A DNA stretch of 7,289 nucleotides from CAZUZD01 sp964624465 (GTDB lineage: Bacteria > Planctomycetota > Planctomycetia > Isosphaerales > Isosphaeraceae): assembly GCA_964624465.1 (NCBI GenBank), contig CAZUZD010000305.1, positions 1 through 7,289 of the forward strand, given 5' to 3'. A program made the translations under genes and the position numbers. The notes beneath the pieces were generated by a model. It had not been told where the DNA came from. It saw only the letters and a program-made list of their open reading frames with translations, and did not search any database. Position 1 is the stretch's first letter, and each line of letters opens with the position of its first letter. Shown piece after piece: positions 6,804-7,289 of the stretch.

Positions 6804-7289
6804 TCAGGGCCCGCGGTCGAGGTCGGCGGCCAGGCGGATCAGGACGTCGCGGCGCTCGTCGAGGCGGGGGATGCGGTCGGTGCAGGCCAGGGCGGTGTCG
6901 AGGTCGCCGGCGCGGAGCCGCGAGAGCGCCAGGCCGGCGAGGGCCTCGCGGCGGGCGAACTCGTCGTCGATGTCCCGCGCCTTGGTCTCGGCGACGTCGA
7001 GCTGGCCGCGGCTGATCGCGAGCCGGGCCTCGGCGGCGCGGGCGGCGTTGGCCAGCTGCCGGCGCCGCAGGGCCGGGTCGTCGGGGGCGATCTCCTCCGG
7101 GTCGGGCGGCGGCGGGTTGCGGCGGGCGTGCTCCAGGTCGGCGCGGGCGGCGTCGAGCAGGGCGCCGGCGCCCGGGTGGTCGCCGACGCGGGCCCGCTCG
7201 TCGGCCAGGTCCAGCAGGATCGGGTATCGGAAGCCGACGGCCGCGCGGTCGGCCGCATCTCCGCGCAGGTCGATCAGCTGGTGCTGGAG
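6804..7289 (-). CDS. Alpha-helical (TPR-like) hypothetical protein, C-terminal part, cut by the window edge
   Basis: The minus strand is open from the right edge to a TGA at 6806-6804, giving 161 C-terminal residues that begin LQHQLIDLRGDAADRAAV. The sequence is rich in Ala, Arg, Leu and Asp and looks fully helical. Helix pairs such as ILLDLADERARVGDHPGAGA (24-43), ARAAEARLAISRGQLDVAET (83-102) and REALAGLALSRLRAGDLDTA (113-132), each with a small-residue turn before the next helix, are typical of tetratricopeptide-like repeats. A Pro-rich loop lies at about 58-65. TPR-type domains usually bind other proteins; no catalytic motif is visible, and any N-terminal domain is outside the window. The frame has strong GC at third codon positions, supporting it over the overlapping minus-strand frame at 6839-7258, which reads as Pro/Ser/Thr-rich nonsense. 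It converges on the 290-residue protein gene and is probably unrelated to it. Confidence 0.75.
   Translation of the reverse strand, partial: LQHQLIDLRGDAADRAAVGFRYPILLDLADERARVGDHPGAGALLDAARADLEHARRNPPPPDPEEIAPDDPALRRRQLANAARAAEARLAISRGQLDVAETKARDIDDEFARREALAGLALSRLRAGDLDTALACTDRIPRLDERRDVLIRLAADLDRGP

Noticed and set aside
6839..7258. Minus-strand frame of 139 codons starting at 7258
   Set aside because: It is Pro/Thr/Ser-rich nonsense. Another minus-strand frame, 7289 to 6804, has GC-rich third positions and a helical TPR-like product.

Overview
The window is very GC-rich DNA with strong G/C preference at third codon positions. It carries a large exported-type repeat protein whose N-terminal region contains LEPRQLMA, a motif of the LEPR-XLL type that I know mainly from large extracellular proteins of Planctomycetota. 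A planctomycete, possibly of the Isosphaeraceae/Gemmataceae kind, is the most likely source. This is an inference from style and motif, not from a marker gene.

Layout. (1) Positions 1-854, minus strand: the N-terminal 284 residues of XseA, the large subunit of exodeoxyribonuclease VII. The rest of the gene lies beyond the left edge. (2) 855-1268: a divergent intergenic region. It is GC-rich next to xseA, with an AT-richer island at about 1040-1130 that holds the best promoter candidate and a small perfect inverted repeat. (3) 1269-5714, plus strand: one giant gene of about 1481 codons. In order it encodes a LEPR-type N-terminus, an FG-GAP/VCBS-like stretch, a right-handed beta-helix interrupted by a block of about 290 residues that is roughly 40% glycine, and then at least eight degenerate repeats resembling autotransporter-associated beta-strand repeats, spaced about 67 residues apart. 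No C-terminal beta-barrel, dockerin or sorting anchor is visible. (4) 5715-5896: a gap with a strong GC hairpin just after the stop. (5) 5897-6769, plus strand: a 290-residue protein with a signal-like N-terminus, an unrecognised central domain, a Gly-Tyr-Gly linker and a C-terminal fibronectin-III-like part. (6) 6804-7289, minus strand: the C-terminal 161 residues of an alpha-helical, TPR-like protein that converges on gene 5 and runs off the right edge.

How the parts relate. XseA is housekeeping DNA repair and is probably only a neighbour. The giant protein and the 290-residue protein both look exported, share a strand and may be co-transcribed, although the hairpin between them could weaken read-through. 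A joint role at the cell surface is possible, but only their adjacency supports it. I see no RNA genes, CRISPR arrays, insertion sequences, attachment sites or defence genes. The most interesting item is the unusual architecture of the giant repeat protein.
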